From Legionella moravica DSM 19234 (GTDB lineage: Bacteria > Pseudomonadota > Gammaproteobacteria > Legionellales > Legionellaceae), in contig NZ_AUHS01000024.1 in the NCBI RefSeq assembly GCF_000423305.1, forward strand, positions 1 to 64,000: DNA of 64,000 nt. The letters run 5' to 3'. The notes beneath the pieces were generated by a model. That model was not told the DNA's origin, did no database searches, and saw only the letters and a program-made list of their open reading frames with translations. The translations under genes and the position numbers were made by a program. This document shows, in pieces, positions 17,798 to 27,295 of this stretch. Positions within the stretch are counted from its first letter, which is position 1. Each line of letters starts with the position of its first letter.

Positions 17798-19790
17798 ATC
17801 AAATTTTTTAAATAGCAGCAGTGAACTGATCATGATAGCTTTGGCTACAGGAATTTTGTTCATCCTGTTCATCCCTATTCCTGCAGCATTATTGGATCTT
17901 CTCCTAATTGTCAATTTCAGTTGGGCACTAACCATTTTATTGCTGACTTTTTACACCGATAAACCATTAAGCTTTTCAACATTTCCAGCTCTTTTGCTCA
18001 TATCGACGCTATTTCGGTTGGCACTCAATATTTCAGCCACCCGCCTGATTTTATCAGATGGTGATGCCGGAAAAGTCATTCAAGCCATGGGACATTATGT
18101 GATTCATGGCAATTATGTAATGGGGCTGGTTGTTTTCCTAATCCTCATCATCGTCCAGTTCATTGTTGTCACAAATGGCGCTCAGCGTGTTGCAGAAGTA
18201 GCTGCGCGATTTACCTTAGACAGCATGCCTGGAAAACAAATGAGCATCGATGCTGATTTGAATATGGGCAGTATTTCGCAGAGCGAAGCAAAAAGCCGTC
18301 GATCACAAATTGAAAAGGAAGCTAACTTTTATGGTGCTATGGATGGAGCGAGTAAATTTGTCAAAGGCGATGCCATAGCAGGAATCCTGATTATTCTTGT
18401 AGACATCATTGGCGGATTTGCCATAGGTCTTATCCAGCGGGGATTGAGTTTTTCTGAATCAATTCAAACCTACACACTTCTGACTGTGGGTGATGGGCTT
18501 GTAACTCAAATTCCAGCGCTGATTATTTCAACAGCAACAGGAATTATCGTCACTCGTGCCGCTACAGATGCTCAATTAGGTAGTGAAGTTGCGAAACAAA
18601 TCGGTTCCTATCCCAAAAGTTTAATTATGGTTTGTTTGAGTTTAACCGGCCTTTTGTTTGTAAAAGGAATTCCGGCTGTTCCAGTGATGTTTATTTTAAG
18701 CCTGTTTGCCGGAAGCACCTGGTTTGCCCTTAAAGCGAAAAAAGAGGAGAGCTTTGAAGAGGCAGAAGAGAATCTTTATGAAAAAATTCGCATCCATCCT
18801 GTTGCAATCAATCTGAATAAAGAACTGTATAGCCAATTAATTCACTGCGAGAACCACCTGCTCGACTCCATTCAAGTCATTAGAGAACGAATTGCTTTTG
18901 ATTTGGGTTTTGTGATTCCTGAAGTTAAAATCAAAACAGATAAAAAACTTGGATTTCCCTTATATTCCATTTGCATCCAGGGCAATAACGACGGAACAAA
19001 TCCTCTGCATCTGGATAAAACCTTAGCCATTGTTTCAACACGCACCAAGACCGATCAATTACCTTCAGGAATTGAAGTACGCGATCCCAGCTATGGTCTC
19101 CCGGCCATTTGGATTGATCCTCAAAACAAGCAAGACGCCCTGGATAACGGATTCACCTTATGTGAACCGCTTATGGTATTGACAACCCATCTCAATGAAA
19201 CCATCAATACTCACATTGCAGAACTATTAACTCGAGAAGAAACAGAGCAATTATTAGTTCAACCAGGAGTTAAAGCTCTAAGTGAAGAACTCATCCCCTC
19301 TCTTTTACCCTTGGGCCATGTTCAACGCATCCTGCAAAACCTGCTTAAAGAAAAAGTATCTATTCGTTATTTAACTCAAATACTGGAACTTCTTTTAGAA
19401 CATGCAAAAAAAATACCCGATCCCGTTCAACTGACTGAATTGGTGCGTTCAGGTTTGGCCGTACCCATTTGTCAAAAGCTGCTTGTTAATCAAGAGAGTT
19501 TGCATGTGCTGACGCTGGAGTCCAGCCTCGAACAAAAACTCAATCAAAACATCCTCAATAAAGAATATTTTTCATTGGAACCCGGCTTAACTGAACGTCT
19601 GATTACCTCATTGGCAAATCAGGTAGAGCAGATGCTAGGTGAGCGGAAACGCCCCATCCTGCTTTGCTCATCGCAATTAAGGCGGCATTTAAAACAATTA
19701 ACTCAAAGAGTAATTCCTCATTTAACGGTACTGGCGATGAATGAAATTCCAGTCAATGTTCAAGTGGAATCCTTTGGGGTTGTAAAATAA
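17787..19790 (+). CDS. flhA: Flagellar-type export gate protein FlhA
   Basis: A 667-residue protein with about eight membrane helices and a cytosolic domain of about 340 residues that forms the nonameric docking ring for chaperones and substrates. The FHIPEP-family signature is present (RLALNISATRLIL), as is the loop VAEVAARFTLDSMPGKQM. The ATG has GGGAGG at 17776-17781. Length is slightly below the usual 690. Nine bp before flgF. Confidence 0.96.
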   Translation: MTSKSNFLNSSSELIMIALATGILFILFIPIPAALLDLLLIVNFSWALTILLLTFYTDKPLSFSTFPALLLISTLFRLALNISATRLILSDGDAGKVIQAMGHYVIHGNYVMGLVVFLILIIVQFIVVTNGAQRVAEVAARFTLDSMPGKQMSIDADLNMGSISQSEAKSRRSQIEKEANFYGAMDGASKFVKGDAIAGILIILVDIIGGFAIGLIQRGLSFSESIQTYTLLTVGDGLVTQIPALIISTATGIIVTRAATDAQLGSEVAKQIGSYPKSLIMVCLSLTGLLFVKGIPAVPVMFILSLFAGSTWFALKAKKEESFEEAEENLYEKIRIHPVAINLNKELYSQLIHCENHLLDSIQVIRERIAFDLGFVIPEVKIKTDKKLGFPLYSICIQGNNDGTNPLHLDKTLAIVSTRTKTDQLPSGIEVRDPSYGLPAIWIDPQNKQDALDNGFTLCEPLMVLTTHLNETINTHIAELLTREETEQLLVQPGVKALSEELIPSLLPLGHVQRILQNLLKEKVSIRYLTQILELLLEHAKKIPDPVQLTELVRSGLAVPICQKLLVNQESLHVLTLESSLEQKLNQNILNKEYFSLEPGLTERLITSLANQVEQMLGERKRPILLCSSQLRRHLKQLTQRVIPHLTVLAMNEIPVNVQVESFGVVK

Positions 19791-19799
19791 GGAATTAAG

Positions 19800-20513
19800 A
19801 TGTTGGATGCTATAACCGCAACACAATTCGCAATGGAATTTGATCAATTAAAACTGCAGTCAATCAGTCAAAATGTTGCGAATATGAATACCCCTGGATT
19901 TAAAAGACAGCTGGTAGAAAGTACTGGTTTTGATGAGCAGCTTGAACCTCAAATCAATAATGCACTACACAACATACAAAGAACGCAAATAAGCATCCAG
20001 GGGACCTTAAGTCAAACTCATAACCCTAACGATTTAGCCTTGACTGGGGACAGTTATTTCCAGGTTCAAAGCGATCATGGGATCTTCTATACGCGGCGTG
20101 GCGATTTTCAAATCAATAATCAGGGTGAATTATGTACTGCTACGGGTGAAACGGTACAAGGAAAGGCAGGCACTATTAAGGTTGACGACAACAGTTTTAC
20201 TGTTGATACCCAGGGCGCTCTGTATATTGATCATCATAAAGTAGATCAGCTCAATATAGTCCGCTTCAACCAAGCCCAATTACTGGATTACGTTGGTAAT
20301 GGGCTCTATCAAACCAATGAGTCACCCAATCCAATTGATGGTTCTACACGTGTATTACAAGGCTTCGTTGAGCAATCCAACATAAAATCCATTGACGAGA
20401 TGATGGACATGATAAAAACCTCTCGTCACTTTGAAGCCAGCCAACGAGTGATGCGAACAGCAGATAATCTGCTATCAACTGCAATTAATCAGTTAGGAGA
20501 AGGAAATGTCTGA
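19800..20513 (+). CDS. flgF: Proximal rod protein FlgF
   Basis: A 237-residue member of the rod/hook family. The N-terminal rod motif reads SISQNVANMNTPGFKR and the C-terminal amphipathic helix ends MDMIKTSRHFEASQRVMR. Position before flgG and the length identify it as FlgF. TAAGGA lies six bases before the ATG. It overlaps flgG by 8 bp. Confidence 0.9.
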   Translation: MLDAITATQFAMEFDQLKLQSISQNVANMNTPGFKRQLVESTGFDEQLEPQINNALHNIQRTQISIQGTLSQTHNPNDLALTGDSYFQVQSDHGIFYTRRGDFQINNQGELCTATGETVQGKAGTIKVDDNSFTVDTQGALYIDHHKVDQLNIVRFNQAQLLDYVGNGLYQTNESPNPIDGSTRVLQGFVEQSNIKSIDEMMDMIKTSRHFEASQRVMRTADNLLSTAINQLGEGNV

Positions 20514-21282
20514 CGCACTTTCAATTGCCGCAAGTGGTCTTAAATCCGAAGAGTTTTATATTGATAAAATTGCCAATGATTTGGCTAATCTCAATACCGC
20601 TAATTACAAAGCTACTAAAATAACGTTTGAAGACGTACTGTATCAGAATATCAATGGCGAACACTCACTATTCAGTAATCAAGCATCCATAAAACTGGGG
20701 TTGGGAACTGCTGTTTATAAGTCAGGAAAAGATTTTTCTACCGGTCCATTAAAATCCACGAATAACTGGAACGATGTAGCAATTAATGGAGTTGGTTTTT
20801 ATCAAATCCTTAATGTTGATGGTACGATTGCTTATACACGTAATTCTACCCTGAGTATTGATTCTGACCGCTATCTTACAACACAGGATGGATTGCGATT
20901 AGCAGATAACATTCAGATTCCTGATGATTTCACAAAAATCACCATACAAGCTAATGGTGATGTCGAGGTCATGTTGAGTGACGAAACTGAACCTCAATTA
21001 CTCGGCACCATTCAACTGGCCAAATTTATCAACCCAGAAACATTAAACCCGGTTGGTGCTGGAATTTACCTGCCAACCGATGAATCCGGAGATCCGTTGA
21101 TAGACAATCCCGGCAGTAGCGGGCTTGGAGCCTTGGCGCAAAACCAAATTGAAGGCTCGAATGTCGACATGGTGAACTCGCTGATGCAATTAACTATGGC
21201 GCAGCGAGTCTACCAATTAAATGCGAAAGCCGTACAAATTGCTGATGAACTGGAAAAATTGACTAATGAAATTCGTGATTAA
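20506..21282 (+). CDS. flgG: Distal rod protein FlgG
   Basis: A 258-residue rod protein, the usual FlgG length. The N-terminus carries ASGLKSEEFYIDKIANDLAN and NYKATK, and the C-terminus EGSNVDMVNSLMQLTMAQRV, both typical of FlgG. It should form the distal rod passing through the P and L rings. It overlaps flgA by 17 bp. Confidence 0.92.
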   Translation: MSDALSIAASGLKSEEFYIDKIANDLANLNTANYKATKITFEDVLYQNINGEHSLFSNQASIKLGLGTAVYKSGKDFSTGPLKSTNNWNDVAINGVGFYQILNVDGTIAYTRNSTLSIDSDRYLTTQDGLRLADNIQIPDDFTKITIQANGDVEVMLSDETEPQLLGTIQLAKFINPETLNPVGAGIYLPTDESGDPLIDNPGSSGLGALAQNQIEGSNVDMVNSLMQLTMAQRVYQLNAKAVQIADELEKLTNEIRD

Positions 21283-22162
21283 GCTCATGCTTCCTTTTGC
21301 ATTAATGGTACCAGCGCATGCTAAAACCCTGATAAGGTTTCAAAAGCAGATTACCGCTCATGCTTGCTATTTGGGTGATCTGATTAATGTCAGTAGTGAT
21401 AGAAGTGAGTTAATGAAACTACCATTGGACAGTCATCCAAAACCAGGGGAAACAATCAGCAGAAAACAAATCGTTGATTGGGTAATTCAAAAAACTGGTC
21501 CTTTAGACTATCAATGGAAAGGAAAAAGCACCGCCCAGGTTCAACAAGTGGTTCGGGCTACAGGAAATGAACTACGTCGTAAAGCTCAAACTGAATTAGA
21601 ACATCAATTAAGTAAAAGATACGATACCATTACACTAAGTCCCAAGGGATTAGTTAAAGACAGTGAGTTTCCTTTATCTGAATTTCATGTAGAACTACCT
21701 GAAACATACCCGCCAGCAAAACAAATCGCTGTTCGTCTGATACATGGCAAATACTCTATCCCTGTCTGGTTCAAGATTAGTGCCTATCAATCAGTGCTGG
21801 TGGCCAAACGCCCGATCACTAATCGAACCCAATTGCAACAAACGGATTTCATTTTAAAAAAACGAGATGTCGCTGGTTTAAAAGACAAACCGCTAACCAC
21901 ACTACCTCAAGCGATTTGGCTAAAAAAATCAATTAATAAAAATCATATTGTAACATTCAGTGATGTAGCCCCTACACCACAAATTATCAAAGGACAATGG
22001 GTTCAGGTCACTGTATTCAATCGAGGCATCTCCTTATTATCCAGAGCGATAGCAGAACAAGATGGATATACCGGTCAGTTGGTTCGCATGAAAAATCCCC
22101 TGTCCAATAAATACTTTGTAGCGAGAGTTATCGCATCGCATCAAGCCGAGATTTCATCATGA
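21266..22162 (+). CDS. flgA: P-ring assembly chaperone FlgA
   Basis: A 298-residue periplasmic protein with a signal peptide ending PAHA. The C-terminal SAF-like domain (LVAKRPITNRTQLQQTDF, then GQWVQVTVFNRGISL and GQLVRMKNPLSNKYFVARV) is the FlgA signature. It is longer than the 219 residues of E. coli FlgA because of an extra N-terminal domain, as in many other proteobacteria. It assists FlgI polymerisation. Confidence 0.88.
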   Translation: MKFVIKLMLPFALMVPAHAKTLIRFQKQITAHACYLGDLINVSSDRSELMKLPLDSHPKPGETISRKQIVDWVIQKTGPLDYQWKGKSTAQVQQVVRATGNELRRKAQTELEHQLSKRYDTITLSPKGLVKDSEFPLSEFHVELPETYPPAKQIAVRLIHGKYSIPVWFKISAYQSVLVAKRPITNRTQLQQTDFILKKRDVAGLKDKPLTTLPQAIWLKKSINKNHIVTFSDVAPTPQIIKGQWVQVTVFNRGISLLSRAIAEQDGYTGQLVRMKNPLSNKYFVARVIASHQAEISS

Positions 22163-22731
22163 ACAAGTTAATCATTCTGTTACTCACTGCGCTTTTTTCA
22201 CCACAAATGAGCTGGGCTATCAATTTATTCAATGAAGAAATCTATCGCCCTTTAATTGCTGATCGGGTCGCTTCATTACCCGGAGACATACTGACTGTCA
22301 TTGTTTTGGAAACCTCGAATGCCCAAACCAGCGCTGACCTATCTTCTGGAAAAGAGATAAAATCAGCTTTGGAAGTTGGATACAACAAAAACAATCATGA
22401 AGTAGAGTTTGGTCTGAAAGGAAAAGGGAAAACAGCAGCCAAAACAGGACGTAATGGTAAAATTAAAGCCTCGTTAACGGTGCAAATCAAGCAAATATTC
22501 CCGAACAATACCTATCTTGTAGAGGGCATGCAAACCATTACCATTAATGGTGAACAACAGCACATCCTCCTAAGCGGCATAGTCCGGCCTGAAGATATCA
22601 GCCCGCAAAATACTCTATTATCAACTCGTTTGGCAGACGCTCATATCACCTATGCAGGAAATGGTTCGGTTTCAGACTCTCAGACTCGTAATTATTTCTA
22701 TAAAGTTCTCTCATTTGTAGGGCTAGTCTAA
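22159..22731 (+). CDS. flgH: L-ring protein FlgH without lipobox
   Basis: A 190-residue outer-membrane ring protein. The core is clear FlgH: PGDILTVIVLETSNAQTSAD, KGKGKT, QIFPNNTYLVEGMQTITING and LSGIVRPEDISPQNTL. Normal FlgH (about 232 in E. coli) is a lipoprotein; here the signal peptide ends SWAIN and the whole protein has no cysteine, so it cannot be lipidated. The N-terminal linker is also missing. It overlaps flgA by 4 bp and flgI by 1 bp. Confidence 0.9.
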   Translation: MNKLIILLLTALFSPQMSWAINLFNEEIYRPLIADRVASLPGDILTVIVLETSNAQTSADLSSGKEIKSALEVGYNKNNHEVEFGLKGKGKTAAKTGRNGKIKASLTVQIKQIFPNNTYLVEGMQTITINGEQQHILLSGIVRPEDISPQNTLLSTRLADAHITYAGNGSVSDSQTRNYFYKVLSFVGLV

Positions 22732-23846
22732 TGAATAAATTAATCTCCCTGCTCCTGTTCATTAGCTCAATAACCCTGCAACACAATGTCTATTCCGCTG
22801 TTCAGTTGAAATCACTGGCGCGTCTTTCGGGATTACAGGAGAACCCAATTAGCGGTTATGGACTGGTCATAGGATTAGCCGGATCAGGCGATTCCCGACG
22901 GAACAAAGACACAACTCAGGCAATCTCCAATTTGTTACGGACTTTTGGCGTCAATATCAATCCGAGTGAGATTAACAGCAGAAATACTGCCACGGTTATA
23001 ATTACTGCCAATCTTCCATCTTTCGCTCATCAAGGCGATAAAATTGACATCAATGTCGCTTCACTGGGGGATGCGAAAAGTCTGCTGGGCGGCACCCTTT
23101 TGGTAACACCGCTTAAAGGAGCGGATAATCGCGTTTATGCACTGGCTCAAGGCCCAATTTCTATAGGCGGATTTAAATACGATCTCTATGGCAATGTGAT
23201 TCAAAAAAATCATCCGACTACTGGCTTGATTCCCGGTGGGGCTATAGTTGAAAAAACGCTGTACAATGACGTTGTCGATAAAACAGGAGACCTGCATTTA
23301 ATTTTAAACCATCCTGACTTTACTACTGCAGATCATATCGAAGCCGCCATCAACAAAAAATTTGGTAAAAATACTGCCCTGGCACGTTCTGCTCAAGATA
23401 TTGAAATTCATCCTCCCCTGCCCTACAGAAAGCGTTTTATTCGTTTTGTGAGTCAATTGGAACACATTGAGATCACTCCCGATCACTTACCTACTGTTGT
23501 AGTCAATGAACGAACAGGGGTAGTTGTAGCCGGAGCCGATGTAAAAATTGACGCCGTCACTATATCGCATGGCAATTTGCAAATAGCCATTGCTACTGAT
23601 TTTAACGTTTCTCAACCCACTCTGATCCAAAACATGGGCAGACAGGTTCGCACAACCGTGACGCCATCAACCAACATCAATGTGAAAGAGGCTTCTGCAA
23701 ATACAGTAGAACTGAATCAGGGGGCTACTGTAGCAGACTTGATTGCGGCATTAACCAAAGTTCAGACGTCAACCCGAGACATCATTGCAATCTTGGAAAG
23801 TCTGCAACGGGCTGGAGCATTGCATGCTGAACTGGTCATTCAATAA
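22731..23846 (+). CDS. flgI: P-ring protein FlgI
   Basis: A 371-residue periplasmic ring protein of normal length with a signal peptide (to about VYSA). Signature stretches GYGLVIGLAGSGD, ISIGGF, GLIPGGAIVE and VVVNERTGVVVAG are intact. It forms the peptidoglycan-level ring around the FlgG rod. Nearly full conservation here contrasts with the shortened FlgH and FlgB. Confidence 0.96.
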   Translation: MNKLISLLLFISSITLQHNVYSAVQLKSLARLSGLQENPISGYGLVIGLAGSGDSRRNKDTTQAISNLLRTFGVNINPSEINSRNTATVIITANLPSFAHQGDKIDINVASLGDAKSLLGGTLLVTPLKGADNRVYALAQGPISIGGFKYDLYGNVIQKNHPTTGLIPGGAIVEKTLYNDVVDKTGDLHLILNHPDFTTADHIEAAINKKFGKNTALARSAQDIEIHPPLPYRKRFIRFVSQLEHIEITPDHLPTVVVNERTGVVVAGADVKIDAVTISHGNLQIAIATDFNVSQPTLIQNMGRQVRTTVTPSTNINVKEASANTVELNQGATVADLIAALTKVQTSTRDIIAILESLQRAGALHAELVIQ

Positions 23847-23856
23847 GGAAGATACT

Positions 23857-24195
23857 ATGAACACAGACTCAACTATAGAACTGGTCAGCATGGCACTGGA
23901 CGCATCTTTGATGCGGCAAACAGCCATAGCGAATAATATTGCCAATAGCAACAGCACGAATTATCAGACTATGGAAGTCAATTTTGAACAGCAATTAAAT
24001 GAAACCCACTTCATTGGCAGTTCAGAAGAACTGTCCACTATCAAGCCTTATTATCAATTGAGCGATCACCCATCCTCTATTGATGAACAAATGGCATTAA
24101 ACGTCCAGAACATGACTCATTATCGTGCCTTAATCAAAGGCTTAAATCAAAAATTCTCAATTATGAAACTGGCATTACAAGGAACTAACTCATAA
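23857..24195 (+). CDS. flgB: Proximal rod protein FlgB
   Basis: A 112-residue rod protein, shorter than the usual ~137. The N-terminal motif RQTAIANNIANSNSTNYQ and the C-terminal MTHYRALIKGLNQKFSIMK are recognisable. Start chosen at MNTDST because GGAAG lies about seven bases upstream; a frame from 23785 runs back into flgI. The stop overlaps the flgC start (TAATG). Confidence 0.88.
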   Translation: MNTDSTIELVSMALDASLMRQTAIANNIANSNSTNYQTMEVNFEQQLNETHFIGSSEELSTIKPYYQLSDHPSSIDEQMALNVQNMTHYRALIKGLNQKFSIMKLALQGTNS

Positions 24196-24614
24196 TGAAT
24201 TACGCTCAAATTTATGCGATTGCCACACAGGGTATGAATGCAGAAAAACTTCGTGTTGATGTAGTCGCCAATAACATCGCGAACCAGCACTCATTAAAAA
24301 CTACGGATGGATCCTTGTTTCAAGCCAGTCAGGTTGTCACCACGGCAAAACCGTTCTCTGCCTTATTAGAAGGAGATGAAACCGGGATTGATTCTGTGGA
24401 CATCATTTCAAAAGAAATACCTCCCAACAAGGTATATCAACCTTCTCACCCGGCGGCAGACAAACAAGGCTATGTCACCTACCCAGGCATAAGCACCATT
24501 GATGAAATGACCACGCTATTACGCGCTTCACGTGCTTATGAAGCGAACATCAAGATCATCAACACAGCTCACAGCCTTTATTTACAAGCCCTAACTATTG
24601 GAGAAGAACGATGA
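24195..24614 (+). CDS. flgC: Proximal rod protein FlgC
   Basis: A 139-residue rod protein of normal length. N-terminal IATQGMNAEKLRVDVVANNI and C-terminal TLLRASRAYEANIKIINT are typical of FlgC. It overlaps flgB by 1 bp and fliE by 4 bp. Confidence 0.93.
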   Translation: MNYAQIYAIATQGMNAEKLRVDVVANNIANQHSLKTTDGSLFQASQVVTTAKPFSALLEGDETGIDSVDIISKEIPPNKVYQPSHPAADKQGYVTYPGISTIDEMTTLLRASRAYEANIKIINTAHSLYLQALTIGEER

Positions 24615-24904
24615 ACATTGCCTCGGTGAACAACCTGTTTTTAAACACAATGACTCCGTCAATAGAACGTACTGAACAGCCCAAAACAACGTTCTCCACC
24701 TTGATGGAGGAAAAAATTACTGAAACCAATAATCAGCTCAATGCAGCAGATGAAGCGTTGACTCAGTTAGCCAGTGGTCATGCAGAAAATCTGCATCAAA
24801 CCATGATCACCCTGGAGCAAGCCAAATTGTCCTTCCAGTATTTAGAACAGATTAGAAACCGCTTGATGACTGCCTATCAAGAATTATTAAGAGAGCAAAT
24901 CTAA
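24611..24904 (+). CDS. fliE: MS ring-rod junction protein FliE
   Basis: A 97-residue helical protein, close to the usual 104. The conserved C-terminus QIRNRLMTAYQELLREQI identifies it. FliE links the MS ring to the proximal rod and is exported early. One base separates it from fliF. Confidence 0.9.
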   Translation: MNIASVNNLFLNTMTPSIERTEQPKTTFSTLMEEKITETNNQLNAADEALTQLASGHAENLHQTMITLEQAKLSFQYLEQIRNRLMTAYQELLREQI

Positions 24905-24905
24905 A

Positions 24906-26225
24906 GTGAATTATCTACAACAAATACAATTTTGGTTCAATAATTTATCAATACAGCGCAAACTGAGTTTAACCTTTTCCCTGATGCTGATTCTTGTCGT
25001 TACATCCTGTGCAGGATGGTGGCTGTTATCGCCAAGTTATGAAGTGCTTTTTAATCACTTAGAGGAAGAGGATGCCAATAAAATTGTAAGCCAACTGGAA
25101 CAAGCACATATCAATTACCAGTTAAAAAATGACGGCAAAGACATTTTCATTGATAAAAATCTGGTTGCCAAAACCCGCCTTAAAATTATGGGCAGTGGGA
25201 TGCAATTGGCTGGCAGCGTTGGTTTTGAGCTCTTTGATAAAAGTGACTTCGGAATGACCGATTTCTCGCAAAAAATCAATTATCAACGTGCCTTACAAGG
25301 TGAGTTGGAACGAACCATCTCCAGCCTGGAGGAGATTCGACAAGCCAGGGTTCATTTGGTTATTCCTGAACATCATCTTTTTGATAATACCCGCAATCAG
25401 CCTAAAGCAGCAGTGACTCTGCAATTAAAACACAATCTGACCACCAAACAAGTTCAAAGCATACAGCAATTGATTTCGGCAAGCATTGATCATTTGACGA
25501 CTCAAAATGTAATCGTGGTCGATCAAAACGGCAATACACTCTCTCAAGTAGAGACAGACGAATCAACCAGTCATTTCAAAACCAAGAAAACTATTGAACG
25601 TTATCTAAACGATAAAGTAACGCAAATTCTTCATAAAATTTTTGCCAACCGACAGGTTATGGTGAAAATTGATGCGGCCATTAACTATGATGAGTTACAA
25701 AGGGAATTAATTAAACCTCAAACTCAGGGATTAATTACTCATGAAAAAGAAATAACTCACTCCTCCCCTGGCAAAACTGATAAAGACAAACGCAATCAGG
25801 ACGTCACTCGTGAAAAATCCTACCAATTAGGGAGCGAAAAAGAATTATTCAAGAAAGCCAGCGGAACAATAGAGCGCCTGACTATCAGTGTGATTGTGCC
25901 CCACAATACGCCCTCCCACATTTTGGAGCAGATACGAAGACTTGTAAAAACCACTGTGGGTTTCAATGAACAACGTGGGGATGTGATTAACGTTGAAGCG
26001 TTGATCGAACCAACCGATGCCCAAAGCATGGAACCACCAGCCCTGCCGCCCACAATCGCTCCCCCAGCTCTGGAGGAACAATCTCGTTTGCATGTCCCAC
26101 TGTATTTTTGGGTGATATGCCTGGTTGTGAGTAGCGCATCCGTTTTGATGATTAGAAAAGCTCGGCACAAAAAGCGCGAACTTTTATTGCTCGAATTAAC
26201 ACAATGGTTGTCTCACCATGAATAA
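24906..26225 (+). CDS. fliF: MS-ring protein FliF, shortened
   Basis: A 439-residue MS-ring protein with N-terminal and C-terminal membrane helices (about 20-42 and 397-417). Ring-building motifs are present (SVGFELFDKSDFGMTDF, NYQRALQGELERTI, ARVHLVIPE, AAVTLQLK). It is about 110 residues shorter than E. coli FliF. Only about 22 residues follow the second helix, where FliF normally has a longer cytosolic tail that binds FliG. The start codon is GTG. The overall size lies between flagellar FliF and the SctJ/SctD rings of injectisomes. Confidence 0.92.
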   Translation: MNYLQQIQFWFNNLSIQRKLSLTFSLMLILVVTSCAGWWLLSPSYEVLFNHLEEEDANKIVSQLEQAHINYQLKNDGKDIFIDKNLVAKTRLKIMGSGMQLAGSVGFELFDKSDFGMTDFSQKINYQRALQGELERTISSLEEIRQARVHLVIPEHHLFDNTRNQPKAAVTLQLKHNLTTKQVQSIQQLISASIDHLTTQNVIVVDQNGNTLSQVETDESTSHFKTKKTIERYLNDKVTQILHKIFANRQVMVKIDAAINYDELQRELIKPQTQGLITHEKEITHSSPGKTDKDKRNQDVTREKSYQLGSEKELFKKASGTIERLTISVIVPHNTPSHILEQIRRLVKTTVGFNEQRGDVINVEALIEPTDAQSMEPPALPPTIAPPALEEQSRLHVPLYFWVICLVVSSASVLMIRKARHKKRELLLLELTQWLSHHE

Positions 26226-26655
26226 TCAATTCAAAAAAATATTATTAAAAATAGCTGCCCTGTGTAAATCCGATCAACAATGGATCCTGAATCAACTCAC
26301 AGAGAAGCAACAACAGCAGTTTGAGTTAATGCAAGGAACGCCATTACTCACTCAAGCGCACAGATTCAGGAAGTTAACACATCAGGAATCAGTCCAGGTA
26401 CCTCAGAAATCCAGACTTCCTGCATTGTGTCATGATCTGATGGAACAGGATTTATTATACATCGCCATCATCCTGGAACAGGGGCAATTTGCCTGGAGCG
26501 ATCAATTCATCGAATCACTTCAAGAGGGTGAGGCAATTCATCATTTACTCAATGACCAGGTCAAAACGCTAAAAGCAGATACTAAAGCGCGCCTGTTTCA
26601 GCACTGGCAAATCCAACTTGAATTTGATGATCAACTGGGGATGCATTATGGCTAA
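26218..26655 (+). CDS. Small protein in the FliG position (FliG remnant or SctK-like)
   Basis: A 145-residue protein between fliF and fliH, exactly where fliG (about 330 residues) sits in canonical operons. It lacks the FliG N-terminal and middle domains and their motifs. The second half (about 70-130: LYIAIILEQGQFAWSDQF onward) could be compared with the helix-rich FliG C-terminal region, but the match is weak. Injectisomes have a similarly sized small protein, SctK, in the same gene slot. Overlaps of 8 bp on both sides show it is an integral part of the operon. Confidence 0.6.
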   Translation: MNNQFKKILLKIAALCKSDQQWILNQLTEKQQQQFELMQGTPLLTQAHRFRKLTHQESVQVPQKSRLPALCHDLMEQDLLYIAIILEQGQFAWSDQFIESLQEGEAIHHLLNDQVKTLKADTKARLFQHWQIQLEFDDQLGMHYG

Positions 26656-27295
26656 AATAATACACCAGGCTTTGATCAGTCATGAAACAGTCGCTATTGG
26701 CTTGAAACCTGAAATCATTCCTGATGAAAGTGATCAGCAGTCTCTAGTGACTCTCCAGAGCAATGAAACTGATTTGGAAGAACTGCAAGCCCAAGCGTAT
26801 CAACGGGGTTTTATATCGGGACAAACCGAGGGAAAGTTACATGCAGAACAACAAATGGCTCAATCAAAACAAGCCCTGGAGATACTGTTATCAACAATTC
26901 CTCAAGCCATAGAGCACAATCGACTGGAATTGCACAATGAAATTGCAGATATTATTTTATTAATTACCCAGGAATACTTCATCGAGCAACAACAAAAGCC
27001 AGAAGCGCTCCATCAACGAATCAACCAAATATTAAGCCAGTTAAATAACAATCAAAGCATCGAATTACACCTGCATCCTGAAGAAATAAAAACAATGCAC
27101 CAGTTCAATATCAAATTGGAAACAGCCCATCTTAAGGGGTTATTAATAAAAGCAGATCCTGCTCTTGCCCCTGGAGGCTGTGTCATAAAAACGGAGCACG
27201 GAGTTTTTGATGCCAGTCTGGAAACACGTCTTGAACGATTAAAAGAAATGCTCTCTCAAATGAAACATGGGAGGCACCATGCACTCCTGGATTAA
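26648..27295 (+). CDS. fliH: Export ATPase regulator FliH
   Basis: A 215-residue protein near the usual 228-235. The glycine-spaced segment AQAYQRGFISGQTEGKLHAE and the C-terminal PALAPGGCVIKTEHGVFDAS are typical of FliH/SctL. It tethers FliI to the C-ring and gate. The start is the ATG in the ATGGCTAA overlap with the preceding gene; a longer frame from 26618 is inside that gene. Confidence 0.9.
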   Translation: MAKIIHQALISHETVAIGLKPEIIPDESDQQSLVTLQSNETDLEELQAQAYQRGFISGQTEGKLHAEQQMAQSKQALEILLSTIPQAIEHNRLELHNEIADIILLITQEYFIEQQQKPEALHQRINQILSQLNNNQSIELHLHPEEIKTMHQFNIKLETAHLKGLLIKADPALAPGGCVIKTEHGVFDASLETRLERLKEMLSQMKHGRHHALLD

